In this document: positions 1 through 20,352 of the stretch, piece after piece | How the letters are laid out: each line of letters opens with the position of its first letter | Numbering within the stretch: position 1 is the first letter of the stretch | Source of the DNA: Schistocephalus solidus | Lineage: Eukaryota > Platyhelminthes > Cestoda > Diphyllobothriidea > Diphyllobothriidae | Length of the DNA stretch: 64,000 nt | Reading direction: 5' to 3' | Assembly (NCBI GenBank): GCA_017591395.1 | Contig: WEDG01000435.1 | Span: forward strand, 62,001 to 126,000 | Notes under the pieces: generated by a model | The model's database searches: none | The model's input: the letters and a program-made list of their open reading frames with translations, nothing else | Told to the model about the DNA's origin: nothing | Position numbers and translations under genes: made by a program

Positions 1-739
1 CAGAAATCATGGAAAGGGGCGGTAAACCAATTTGCCCTCATGCTGCACAAAGTCGGAAGGAAACTAAAGGGACACTTCGATATCCTAGATATCCTTGAGA
101 TTTCCTGGAAGCGCAAGCTTTCAGTGCACAGGTAGCAATACTGCGGTTGTGGCAAGTTTGCAAAGTGTCTTTGTTGAGTTTTTTTTCACTTGCGGGTAGA
201 CTGACCGCCTCAAAGGCACTGAAGTCCACCGGTATCAGAAGTCATCCTCAGCATGATTTCCACTCACCCCGCCCTTCTGCCAATTTTTTCCTTGTTTGAA
301 AATACACAATACTTTCTAGTGGCACTCCTGCCCACACACCTTTTGTCCTTCATGTTTGCTTTGTTTTATCGCGTCGTTTCCTTTAGCGACCTTCGGTTGC
401 CTTCTCTTGAGCTGCTGCTGCAAGTCAGCCAGTTCGTTACCCCTCCCCGGTTGACCACCATTTTGCGTGCCTTTCGGTTTGTCCTCTCTAACCTCTCTAG
501 CCTTTTCCTTCACAGTGTCAGTTTTATTTTGGATGTGATTTCCAGCCTTCTTCACAGCGGGCCTTTTGTCCCGTTCTCCTTTCGACTGTCAATCTCGGTA
601 GATGAGGGGAAGGTTCTCCTTTAGGTCAGTCCTTCTGGTCCCTTTGGTCGCGGCAACCACCAGCTACGTGCAATGACCGTGACAGGAAAGCAGTTGTCGA
701 TAGAAGCGAATGGACGAATTCCCGCAGAGCAATTTAGAA

Positions 740-740
<1 letters not shown>

Positions 741-770
<30 letters not shown>

Positions 771-862
771 AAGAAGAAGAAGAAGAAGAACAAGTAGAAG
801 AAGAAGAAGAAGAAGAAGAAGAAGAAGAAGAAGAAGAAAAAGAAAAGAAGAAGAAGAAGAAG
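741..862. repeat. (AAG)n microsatellite, imperfect
   Basis: An almost uninterrupted AAG/GAA tract of about 120 bp, broken by a CAAGTAG unit near 791-796 and an A-rich step near 838-846. The long Arg-rich and Leu-rich frames over it are artefacts. Confidence 0.97.
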
Positions 863-938
863 CGATTGCTGGAACAAGAAGTCTATTGGTCTGACGTTTC
901 GGATTCTCACTCGGACCCATTATCAGAGACAGTCACGG
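862..938 (-). repeat. Hammerhead-like short repeat family B, copy 1
   Basis: On the - strand this reads GACTGTCT, CTGATAA, TGGGTCC...GAATCC, then GAAACGTC and AGACCAATAGAC. It is homologous to four other copies (14421-14495, 35435-35512, 46884-46960, 53098-53172). The layout is that of a hammerhead core with a two-base-pair stem III (AC/GU) and a GUC cleavage triplet. Here core base G8 is A, so this copy is probably inactive. It abuts the AAG microsatellite. Confidence 0.6.
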
Positions 939-1824
939 GAAAGGGTACTAGAGACAAAAAGAACGCATCATTCATAGTAAACATTTGCCAGGCAATGGCC
1001 TGTCTACAATAATTAATAGGACTCGCGTTCACTGCTAGGATTCGTATCTGTTGCGAGTATTACTCTCCTGTGCGTAGCCGTGATTTCAGCACCGATATTT
1101 TGGTATTTGGCGTGACGATTTCTGACCAATTTGGCCCGCTGTTGTCGAAATATTTGGTTACCCGCACCCCCTCCGCGTGGCTACTAATTTTGTCCAGGCA
1201 AAATCGTAGCACATAATAGGGAGGTGGAAGGTCATTGCGTCTGTCAAATGAATTTGGGCCACGAGACCATAACTAAAACAGTTCGCGGCTCACATGGCCG
1301 TCGCCTCTTGCAGGCATTTAGGTCTCGTGAGGCCTGGAGGTGTGGCTGGATTGTGTCGAGGGAGCCGCAACCTGAGAACTAGCGTCATTTCTGTGCATTG
1401 CTGCTCCATGTTCGGCTATTGGCGTCCACAGTACTCTCAGTTTCTCTGAGGTAGTTGCTTTTCCGCAACTTTACCAGGTTCGGTAAACGAAGCCAGACGT
1501 TTCCTGCTAATTAACGTAGGGGTTTGGAATCTGTTGCCTATAAATACTGCGCTCCTGGTGCCTACATTACCCTGTTCTGAAACCATCTCTGGTGATGTTT
1601 TTGAATGCGAATCCAAAACATCTATACAAGTCATTTCTGTTCCTGCGATCAGTTGTGGTTGCCTTTTGACAAGGACTAGGGAAAATTTCATAAGTCATTA
1701 CCAGCCAACCATGCTCTACTTTTTAATTGGGCCTGCATCTTCAAGCTCTCAACGAATGACGTACTCCGATTAATATCTCTTTTGCCTAATTAGGCTGTCC
1801 GATGACAGTAAGATAGCCAGTTTT

Positions 1825-2002
1825 TCAATACCGACAAAAACAAGGGAGACTGGAGTGGCCATCTCTGGCTCATTAGACGTCATCAGCCAGTCATACTGAA
1901 CCCCAGGTGGTGGTGCCTCAACCGAGGTTTGGGCCCCCGACCTGTTGATCAGGAGTCCAACGCTCTATCCATTGAGCCATGGGCCCGTTGTTTTGCCGGT
2001 TT
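1825..2002 (-). repeat. tRNA-derived SINE (family A), head and body
   Basis: On the - strand a tRNA-like head (GGGCCCATGGCTCAATGGAT, box A-like, then a box B-like region) is followed by the body containing CCAGGGTT-like, GACTGGCTGATGACG and GGGAGACTGG-type blocks shared with the other copies. The hammerhead-like core is damaged here: stem II is mutated and GAAA has become GAGA. Confidence 0.8.
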
Positions 2003-2025
2003 TAATCAGCAATATTGACATTCGT

Positions 2026-2190
2026 TGACGAACGCTCACCGATCGCTAACCGGAACTCACCTCGTTCCGCTCTACCTTGGGACTCACTCTCAAGCCCCAT
2101 CAACAGCGGCACAGTGGCACCAGATTAACAATATTGACAAAGACAAGCGAGACTGTAATGGCCATCTCTGGCCCATTAGCCGTCGAAGAT
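2026..2190 (-). repeat. SINE family A, tail fragment (inverted relative to the next copy)
   Basis: The blocks GCTCACCGATCGCTAACCGG and CGTTCCGCTCTACCTTGGG, and those up to the GACAAAGACAAG motif, are the reverse complement of 2345-2500. The fragment breaks off inside the hammerhead-like core and has no tRNA head. With the + copy that follows it forms an inverted pair. Confidence 0.8.
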
Positions 2191-2242
2191 CGAGATCGTT
2201 CGTCGATAAATATCAATATTCCTGATTTAAATTAGCAAGACA

Positions 2243-2505
2243 ACGGGCCCGTGGCTCAATGTTAAGAGCGTTGGAGTTATACTTAGCAGGTTGCGGGTTC
2301 GTGCTTCGGATGATGCACCGCCTGGGGTTGGGTATGACTGGCTGACGATGGCTACTGAGCCAGAAATGGCCATTCCAGTCTATCTTGTCTTTGTCGGAAT
2401 CGTTAATCTGCCACCACTGTGCGGCTTTTGACGGGGCTCGAGAGTGAGTCCCAAGGTAGAGCGGAACGAGTGAATTCCGTTAGCGATCGGTGAGTGTTCT
2501 TCAAA
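2243..2505 (+). repeat. SINE family A, near-complete copy
   Basis: The tRNA-like head (GGGCCCGTGGCTCAATGTTA, then GCGGGTTCGTGC as a box-B-like segment) is followed by CCTGGGGTTGGGTATGACTG, the hammerhead-like core at 2336-2380, the CTTGTCTTTGTCGG block and the tail CGAGAGTGAGTCCCAAGGTA...GCGATCGGTGAG. The order of parts fits a Pol III-transcribed SINE. It serves here as the reference copy. Confidence 0.85.
2336..2380 (+). ncRNA. Hammerhead-ribozyme-like motif inside SINE
   Basis: In order: GACTGG (stem I, 2336-2341), core CTGACGA (2342-2348), stem II TGGCT/AGCCA around loop ACTG (2349-2362), GAAA (2363-2366, last A in stem III), palindromic stem III ATGG/CCAT (2366-2373), unpaired T (2374, predicted cleavage after it), CCAGTC (stem I, 2375-2380). 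All core positions of the CUGANGA...GAAA...UH consensus are met and all three stems pair. Stem III has no loop, so activity may need dimers. Other copies share the layout with C-A at the stem II base. Activity is untested. Confidence 0.6.
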
Positions 2506-2704
2506 AAACTAGCCAATCTCCGACGCCTCTGTCAGCAATACTTCTGGCGTCCTGCCGTCTGTTCAACGGCCGCCATACTTTCCTCCTCCTCCCCCCACGT
2601 GTCCTGTGTGCACCACTTCTGCCGTATCCTTGGTTTCGCTATTTTTTTTTGCTAGTTTGCTTGCCGTGCGTGAATCTCATCTTCACTTTGTCTGCCTCCC
2701 AGTA

Positions 2705-2726
2705 TGTGTGTGTGTGTGTGTGTGTG
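2705..2726. repeat. (GT)n microsatellite
   Basis: Eleven TG units about 100 bp upstream of the first recognised tomosyn exon. Confidence 0.95.
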
Positions 2727-2829
2727 GAGCTTTAGTAGTGGCGGCTTGGGTGCCTTCGCTTGCATGCCTTTAAACTCGTCCATACGTCCTACAGTTTTTG
2801 CTTCAATTATCTGCCGGTCCTTCTTTCAG

Positions 2830-13048
<10,219 letters not shown>

Positions 13049-13898
13049 TCAATTCACCACCTTCAGAGTCCTGCTGAACTTCCTGCCCCCTCCACCTAGC
13101 TCAGTCAGTTTGTGACACCTTCCTACTCCCTTCCCCTCCCCGCTCTCCCTCTCTTTCTTCCATGCCTCTGCTGCTTCCAACTACCCCTTCTCCCCCGCCC
13201 CTCATCCTCCCCTCTATTTTATGTTCGCGTTACACTCTATCGACCAACCGGTTCTTAACAGGCGGCGTCTTCCAGATCCAGCAACCGTCTGTTCCTCGTA
13301 TATGCTGCTAATCGAATTTATACAACTTCCTCCTGATCCTCTTTTTTCGTGTCTCTGTTTGAATTTCCGTCGTGGTGCTCGATCCTACTTCGCATAGTCT
13401 ACTTTCCATCACCCTGGTCTGTGTTTGCATGCACGTGTTTTTGAAGATCCCGTGGGTCAACACCCAGGCGGGTGCGCACACACCCGTGGGCTTAACTTCC
13501 CTAACGCGATTGTTTCTCAGGGTGGTCTTGCCTGCCGTTGTGATATTCACTACTATTAGCCCATCAGAATTATCACTAGATTCACCTCTTATTGGTATAT
13601 ATTGTTTTGGCCGGTTTATCCTCCCATGCTCCTGAACTTGGATGACTAATGGTCCCAAATCCCTGTCCCCCTCCTCTCTCCCCCACCCACGCCCATTCCG
13701 CCCTATCTCCCGATACCCCGCCATCGCTACATCCAGCAAACATTCCACACTATTTTTGATCTGGGATAGAACCATGCCTCTAACCCGTGTTTTCCATCCT
13801 CCAGCATTCCCTCGAAAATTCTGTCGTGTAGAGAGTTTATTTTGTGCACTTTTGAAACCAGAACTCTGATTTGCCGATGTCTCCCGTCCACTATCTCC

Positions 13899-13901
<3 letters not shown>
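13049..13901. other. Sequence downstream of tomosyn stop (3' UTR and beyond)
   Basis: Pyrimidine-rich sequence with many CCCTCC/CTCCCC tracts. No AATAAA was seen close to the stop. The first AATAAA downstream is at 14621-14626, beyond a CT microsatellite and a repeat copy, so the 3' end is undetermined. The 155-codon antisense frame (13308-13775) has no recognisable motif and is treated as chance. Confidence 0.45.

Positions 13902-13970
<69 letters not shown>
13902..13970. repeat. (CT)n microsatellite
   Basis: About 34 uninterrupted CT units followed by ATCTCTTTCTCTGTCTC. Confidence 0.97.
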
Positions 13971-13976
<6 letters not shown>

Positions 13977-14420
13977 TTCTCTGTCTCTTTTCTATGCAGA
14001 TACTCGGACAACCCGCCTCCGAGTGACTGCATTCTGTTTGATACACATACAGACAGATATATACATATACACGCGTATTCACGTACACTTGGTGCTGCTT
14101 ACCGGACATGCATAATTTCTGCCGGTTATTTTCCTTGTACCAACTACTTAAATGCATTCCGTACTCCTTCATTTTACCTATCGCCTCTTTCATCCTCGAG
14201 TACATGCTGGTACGGGAGCTTGTGTGCATTTGAAGGGTGGGTCTATGCAAGACTTATATTCTGGACTCGGATGAATCGCACCGACAAATGGTCCCTTAGC
14301 ATACCGTCTAGTTAGACCTGCTGTGCGAGGCAGCAAATTTCGGCTATTATTTATGCACTGCTCTTCAGCTTAGTACGTTGTCTTCTCTTAACGGCCTGTA
14401 CACTTGTATATGGGAGACGA

Positions 14421-14495
14421 TTCAATCGCTGAAACAAGCAGTTTATTAGCCTTCCGTTTCGAATTCTCATTAAAACCCATTATCAGAGACAGCCG
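14421..14495 (-). repeat. Hammerhead-like short repeat family B, copy 2
   Basis: On the - strand: GCTGTCTCTGATAATGGG, GAATTCGAAACGGAAGGC, then AATAAACTGCTTGTTTC. It aligns along its length with the copies at 862, 35435, 46884 and 53098. The CTGATAA and GAAACGGA cores are mutated. Confidence 0.6.
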
Positions 14496-15119
14496 TATAT
14501 AAGGGTAGTGAAGGTACCAGGAATGCAGTATTTATAGTATGTTGTTGCCGTGCGACCACTATCCGTGTCTTCGACTGTCTCCTGTTAATCAGTTCGAGTC
14601 AAAAACCGGAACGTCAAGCCAATAAACTTCGTGTTCCAACGATCGCAGCTTCTTCTGAGCTGCTTCCTGGAACTCGCCTTTTTGCACCAAAGTCAGGCTG
14701 GAACCACCGGTTCAGTCATAACAGGTGGTATAACTGATTGCAAGTAACACTGCTCAGCCTCCAGCTGAACAGATCAAGTCTTCGCGAGCCCTTTAAGGTG
14801 CTGATCTTCTTACCGCTCCTGGTGCCTTTCTGTTATCCTTTTTTGTGCAGACAGGCTTCTCTCTGCCCCTACTATTTACTTACTATTCCTCATTCGTTGC
14901 GGAGACATTTGAGAAAGTCCCGAGTCGATGCTGTCCGATGACGAACACGCCAGCTCGTCAGTTGATCCCTCAGCCTTCCTTGTCTACTTTATGGTATTGC
15001 TCCTGTCAGCAGGTTTTGTGAACAATTTTTACAGAAAATTTCAAATGATCCTGACAAGGCCAGTCTCGAAAATTACACTACAAGGCTGTCTAACACTGGT
15101 CGTGTTCATATTATATGTA

Positions 15120-15450
15120 GTTTTGTGTTAAATTCCTGGGAAATTACGTTTACGATTAAGGTGGGGTTTAGCGTTCAGTGTAGGCTATTGTTTAATTTTG
15201 TGGTGAAGGTCAGAGTTTGGGTTAGGGTCATGATTAGACTAAGGGTTAAGCTTGTTATCGCGTCAACTGTAGGGTTATGTTTCATGCTTAGGATAAGGCT
15301 AGGGTTAAGATTAAGGAGACAGTTTAGTATTATGTTAAGGTGAGTGTTAGCGTTAAGAAAAGGGAATATTTCTCTTTCCTTAACTTTACTGTAAGACCAC
15401 CTATTTTAAGCGAGCGGGACGGCTCCTATTCCCGTGTCCTGTATAGGCGG
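15120..15450 (-). repeat. Degenerate telomere-like repeat block with family tail
   Basis: Irregular GGTTAGGGT, AGGGTTAAG, GGGTTAGCG and similar motifs (TTAGGG-related on the + strand). The start at 15121-15160 (GTTAAATTCCTGGGAAATTACGTTTA) is the inverted form of the ACGTAATTTCC segment that follows the arrays near 30375 and 48170. GTGTCCTGTATAGGCGGC at 15436-15453 resembles the CATGTCCTGTTTAGGCGGCC tail. Confidence 0.7.
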
Positions 15451-16859
15451 CTATAAAAGGCAACCCTATCGAAAATGCATATTATTTAAGTAATTGTTTT
15501 AGAAAAATTGGTTCTGTAGGTGCTAAAAAGCCTGCATTCTAAAGCCAACATTCTGACCTATCTGAAATATATTCGATTTTACTGCAGGGTACTTACTATT
15601 TCAACCCCATTTAAGTAACCCTTCCAAATCGAAAATGTACTTCGGATTTTCTGTTCGCATATCACGAACTGGGCAACTGACTTTAAGCCATCCCCACCAA
15701 AAGTTTTACCGTACTGCAAACATAGGTATGAACAAAAAAGTCCCGAAAATTTTTCTGTTGAAGTTTCCGCTTCCAAAAGACGAAACAGTGAGGGGTCGGC
15801 TCCCCAGAATGTCCCCAGCATTGTATTTGCTGGTTTCTGGTATTTTACCCCAGATAAATATCGAGATTATAATTTTGCTAATAATTAGGAGCAGGAATTG
15901 GAGTTACTGGTCCGAAAGTTCAATGAAAATGTGAGTCGAAGCCAATCAATTACTAGCCTTTAGCTAGAACCTATTTCGAGCATTCGAAATAATATCTTTG
16001 CTTGAAAGGTTAAATAGAAGGATCCTCATTAATACTAATAATCCATCTTATCTGAATGTTCTACTCCTTAAGAAAGCTTGTAAATAGGCGTCTCCTAGGA
16101 TCTACGGAATATCAGTTGTGTAACCCAATGCTTTTAACTTCATTGAAGCTGCCCCTATAATGTGTGCATGATCCATGTTCATATCGAGGAATTTGGCATC
16201 AGCAAACATACATGAGGACCTAATTTTTCACCCTTGGTTAAAGCCAAAACGCTTATACTGGTGCAGAAATTGACATTTTCGTTTCTGGGACAACGAGTGC
16301 AATTTTCGGAAAAAGAGAAAAGCCCACATTCCTTAGCGTTTTTTTCGTAGTTCAACATGTAAACCAGCGCTTTTTCATGTATAAATTACCTTAGGAATGC
16401 TTTACGACCTTCGGTTGGGACGAACCCCTGGCAGGGGGAAAAAGTCTGCGGAACATGTGTCTAGGTTTATGGTATAGTGAATCGATCAGAAGTTTTACAC
16501 TACCTGTTGGCCGCAGATGCATAAATACCGCGCGGTTATACTACTGAAATCGATGGAATTTGGCTCAAATATCTGTATCAGCATTTTGACCGAAATTGAA
16601 AGCGTTTGGTCTCCGAATTCCCTCGAAGCTCACAAATAAATTTCTGCGAAAATTACAAGTCTACTTCTGCGTTTTGTGGCAAAAAAAACAGAAATTTCCA
16701 AAAAATATTTTTTTTATTGAATAAGTTGCCTGCTTTTGGAAACACTGCGATTCCCTACACGTTCTTTCACCTGAGTTTCATTTAATTAAGATCAAAATTT
16801 CCAGGCGATCTTTAGGAAAAACAAGGTTCATTTTAGTTTACAATTTTTTAATATTTTTA
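15451..16859. other. AT-rich sequence, nothing recognised
   Basis: Low GC and short open frames only. A 99-codon + frame (15635-15934) and its 80-codon antisense overlap and show no motif. Confidence 0.5.
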
Positions 16860-17425
16860 AGAAATACTATTTTTTAGAAAAAGTACAAATTAAAATCGAC
16901 CTATTTGAGTAAACTGAAGTTTTAAATGTATAGGAAGCCTGTCCATGCAAATAAACGAGTGAATAAAGCAGCAAAAGTATAATTACTTTTGAAAATAGTC
17001 TTTTTCAGAGTTTTTTTCATACATTTTCGGCTAGATTAAATGCAACATAAAGTATGGCCGTCATCAAGCAGCCTAACATGAAAGTGCATATTCCAACACC
17101 GTTTCACAAGAATTCGTCGTTTTTCTTCCGTTTGTAAATTGTCTTAGATGCGTTCGACCAAGGCAAGCAGATATTCGCTTGATTGCGCCGATAGGGACGG
17201 CAGAGGAATACAATATTTCATAAGCTCACCTGTTTGCAGGCCGGTCAATGACTAGTAAATTTACATTTAATTGTAAACGTACCATTTTCTGTATATAGAG
17301 ATGACTATTCTATTGTAAAATTTCTCTATAACTATTTCGGGTTTTCTATCACGATGAGTTTCAGATCATCCTTAAAGATGGGGTTAATTCTTTATGATTT
17401 TCAGTGTCTTTAGTCGTCTGCCCAT
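16860..17425 (+). repeat. Direct repeat R1, left copy
   Basis: About 570 bp, closely matching 19777-20352 in the same orientation. Identical stretches include AAATACTATTTTTTAGAAAA, GTCTTAGATGCGTTCGACCA and TTCGCTTGATTGCGCCGATA. The copies diverge more toward both ends. The pair brackets the LINE fragment at 17555-19775. Confidence 0.9.
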
Positions 17426-18558
17426 AAATGTACATTCTGTTCGATGTGTGTGCTTTAGTAAAAGGCTTTTCGAGCCTCAAATCCATTCAACTAACCAAAA
17501 TAACAAGACCAAATGTACGCTAAATTGCTCACTCAAATTTTGATCATGAGTTAAATCACCTGGTGAAAGTTCGACCGCCGTAGTCCGACGATGTCCACCG
17601 TATGCTCCACAACATGATGGTGCAGGGACGATGACTTGTGCGCAAATTAGTTTAAAGTGATAGCACACTCGTGCTGAAGCTACCGCACTCTCTACTCCTC
17701 CCCCACCTGAGCCCGGTGTCATGACAGAGTCAAGAAGACCGGAGGTGGGAGAAGATGCAGGTGGCTGGAGCCACCCCTTGGCCTGCCGCCACACCTGGCT
17801 CTGATCCCACGGAGTAGGAGTGTCATAAAATTCCACATTATGAAGGAGCCATTGCAGCCTGACTCTAAGTCCGCCAGTCAGCCACTCTACACAAACCACA
17901 CATGGGGCTAAACACGCGGTCCGAGTTATCTTGTTGGTTGGCAACATTCCAAGCCTTTGGCTTTTAGCGCACCGTGATAGTTTCAAGTGCATCAGATTGT
18001 TTATAGTGAGGAAGAAATGCTCTGAGCCGTCACCCGCACTCTCTCTCCCCAACCTCGCACAATCACACCACCGTCCGAGCCGGTCAGTTTTTTTGATGTA
18101 GGAGTGGGTGTAGCTGTTGGTGATCTCGTCTACGCGTACTACGTACAGGACCTGCCCCCAAACACAAGCGTCAGGATTTCACACAACAGGGGGTTGAACG
18201 GCTCACATCTCACATGTGTGAGATAGCCAGAGGTCACCTTAGGAAGGAGCTATTGCAGCCTGACGCTCAGACCACCCGTCAACCATTTTACACAACACAC
18301 ATTAGACTAATTGCGATGTCTGCGTTTAACTGTTAGTTGGCAAACTTCCAACCCTATGGCGCTTATCGCCCCGTGATATGCTCAAGCTCGGATCACACAT
18401 GCAACATAGGAGCCACACAAAGAAGGAGCCGAGGATCATACTTGCCTCTCAGTCAGTTATGCAGACAGAGAGCATGTTTTTGTGGTGTTGGGTGGGATCA
18501 TGTGAGGTGCAGAGGCTGAAGAGGAGAGATATAGTGTTGTGATATAGCCGGTGATGTT

Positions 18559-19252
18559 CTACCGCAGGTTTTCATGGAGACGCATGTGACCTAGTAGACC
18601 TATGTGGTGTGTGAATGTGTGTGGGCAGTGCGGAGAGTTGAGTCGGGTGCGGTGGGCTCTGTGCGATGGATTCGCAAGTGACCGACTAGGCTGGTGTGTG
18701 ACGCGAATGTGCGATCGCAATGAGGACAGGTTAGTTCCGATCCCCATTGCTGGTACTGGGGGTGGCGGTGGTGGTGGAGGAGGAGGTAGCAGGTGGCAGG
18801 TAGTCGGAGGTGGCCAATGAGGCGGCGGGAGTGAGGCAAGTGGTGTTCGTCGCCGTGATTGGCTTAACGGTGGGGGATGGAGGATGGTGTCGGTGGTCGT
18901 GGGCTGTGGGGCATCGATGAAGTGGTTATCAGTTGTTGGGTTGATCATCTTCATGGGGTCTGAAGCAGATGTGGCAGAAGTTGATGTTTTGGGATTGTTG
19001 TTGCATTGAGTTCGAAGATGTCCAACCAGGCCGAATCGTGCACGGAATGTGCTTTGACAGAGTGAGCACGGTGGCAGGGCTTGGGCATTGGCGGTATTGA
19101 TCCGTGGTTCTTGTGACTTGCGAGCCGGCCCTTTTGGCCATAGCAGCGGCGATCCGTTTGGCTTCGTATAATGCTGCACTAGTTTTCACGAATCTTCTCC
19201 ATGCCGGTCTATCCTGGGCGAGGTCCTCCCAGGTCGCCGGGTTGATTTGCAA
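18559..19252 (-). pseudogene. LINE linker and C2H2 zinc-finger domain, frameshifted
   Basis: Frame 1 (19252-18929) starts MQINPATWEDLAQDRPAWRR, a segment that directly follows the reverse transcriptase in this family. Frame 2 (19179-18559) holds CSLCQSTFRARFGLVGHLRT, a Ser/Thr/Pro-rich linker with a polyproline run, and CPHTFTHHIGLLGHMRLHEN before the stop. The middle finger has drifted into a third frame (CPHCDRTFASHTSLVGHLRI, 18600-18839). The fingers follow C-x2-C-x12-H-x3-H. They may bind nucleic acid for the element, by analogy with zinc knuckles in other LINEs. Confidence 0.85.
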
Positions 19253-19283
19253 TTTCTTTCAGAGATTTCTCCTAAGTGCCCTT

Positions 19284-19754
19284 TTAGCGTCGTTTTTGAC
19301 TCCCCTGTCTGCGAGCACCCGTAGCGACATCTCCGAAGAAAATTCCTTTGGGTAGTCGCTCATCTTCTATTCTTACCAGGTGGCCGCTCCATCGCATTTG
19401 CACTTGCCTCAGCATGGCGTGGATGCTGATGATTCCGGTTCGCTCTATGACTTCCGTGTCCGGGATCCCGTCTGGCCATCTCAGCTTCAGTATTCTGTGG
19501 AGGCAGTTGCGATAGAAGTGATTCAGCTTCCTGGCTTGATTTGAGTAGACCGTCCAGGTTTCCGCTCCGTAAAGAAGTGTCGTGAATACCGTGGCGATTT
19601 CACACGGAGGCCTGCAGCTGGCCGAGGGTTCGACTGGCTTTGGAGATACGTTGAGCAACCTTGTTGTCAACTCTCGTGTTGCGTGACAGTGTGCTTCCCA
19701 GATAAGCAATTTTTCCACATTTTTTAGTTGAGATAGGTTGATTTTGGTTTTCAA
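19284..19754 (-). pseudogene. LINE reverse transcriptase, C-terminal fragment
   Basis: The 156-codon frame reads [11 protein letters not shown] (frameshifted from the usual KFAYLGS region), then [37 protein letters not shown] and [17 protein letters not shown], ending [16 protein letters not shown]. These are the post-polymerase motifs of non-LTR retrotransposon reverse transcriptases in flatworm genomes. The catalytic domain upstream is missing, and the first part runs out of frame relative to the family. It functioned in target-primed reverse transcription when intact. Confidence 0.88.
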
Positions 19755-19776
19755 ATTTATATTATATTGTCCAGAA

Positions 19777-20352
19777 ATACTATTTTTTAGAAAAGGTACA
19801 AATTACGAAAAGGTGAAAAATCGATCTACTTGAGTAAACTGAAGTTTAAAATGTATAGAAAGCCTGTCCATGCAAATAAACGAGTGAATAAAGCAGCAAA
19901 AGTATAATTACTTTTGAAAATAGTCTTTTTCAGAGTTTTTTTCATACATTTTTGGCTAGATTAACCGCAGCGAAAAGTATGGCCGTCACCAAACAACCTA
20001 ACATGCGAGTGTATATTCAAACACCGTTTCACAAGAATTGGTAATTTTTCTTCTGTTTGTACATTGTCTTAGATGCGTTCGACCAAGGCAAGCAGATATT
20101 CGCTTGATTGCGCCGATAGGGACGGCAGAGGAATACAATATTTCATAAGCTCACCTGTTTGCAGGCCGGTCACTGACTAGTAAATTTACATAGAATTGTA
20201 AACGTACCATTTTCTGTATATAGAGATGACTATTCTATTGTAAAATTTCTCTATAACTATTTCGGGTTTTCTATCACAATGAATTTCAGATGTTCCTTGA
20301 AAATGGTGTGAATTCTTTACGACGTTCACTGTCTTCAGTCGACTGCTCATGT
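19777..20352 (+). repeat. Direct repeat R1, right copy
   Basis: Partner of 16860-17425, offset about 2.9 kb. It has a short insertion (GAAAAGGTGA) near 19807 and scattered substitutions. No TG...CA termini or primer-binding site were recognised, so an LTR interpretation is not supported beyond the bracketing. Confidence 0.9.

Larger units (their letters stand above)
1..2829. other. Probable tomosyn intron/upstream sequence, no exon recognised
   Basis: Apart from the microsatellites and SINE copies listed separately, I see no conserved coding segment here on either strand. An open frame at 1-132 (+) begins QKSWKGAVNQFALML but matches no tomosyn block I know. A preceding tomosyn exon with a phase-1 end must exist and may be here unrecognised or left of the window. 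Confidence 0.4.
17555..19775 (-). mobile_element. 5'-truncated LINE with C-terminal C2H2 zinc fingers and 3' UTR
   Basis: Read on the - strand: the reverse-transcriptase C-terminal region (19754-19284), a linker (19252-18929), zinc-finger segments (19180-18559) ending GLLGHMRLHENLR and a stop, then about 1 kb of 3' UTR (18558-17555). Blocks of the UTR (GGCTCAGGTGGGGGAGGAGT, GGAGTGGGTGTAGC-type) recur at 36.4, 52 and 55 kb. The frame breaks at least three times, so the copy is dead. It lacks the endonuclease and the catalytic reverse-transcriptase core. Confidence 0.85.

Noticed and set aside
1..132. Possible exon with open frame QKSWKGAVNQFALML
   Set aside because: It has a donor-like CAGGTAGC end but matches no tomosyn block, and phase and neighbours cannot be tested at the window edge.
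316..555. Lys/Glu-rich - strand frame
   Set aside because: Composition-driven, with no motif and no splice context. It lies within a probable tomosyn intron.
621..920. Poly-Leu and poly-Arg frames
   Set aside because: These are translations of the AAG microsatellite. The same reasoning removes the poly-Val/Leu frames at 3.7 kb, Ser/Thr frames at 31 kb, Leu-Ser frames at 14 and 32 kb and the poly-Gln frame at 41.1 kb.
13308..13775. 155-codon antisense frame downstream of tomosyn
   Set aside because: No recognisable motif. The sequence is pyrimidine-rich 3' flank, which favours long antisense frames by chance.
17477..18052. 191-codon - strand frame
   Set aside because: It lies in the LINE 3' UTR. 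The homologous UTRs at 36, 52 and 55 kb do not keep this frame.
16860..20352. LTR retrotransposon
   Set aside because: The direct repeats lack recognisable LTR termini, the interior encodes an opposite-strand LINE piece, and no gag, protease or integrase was seen.
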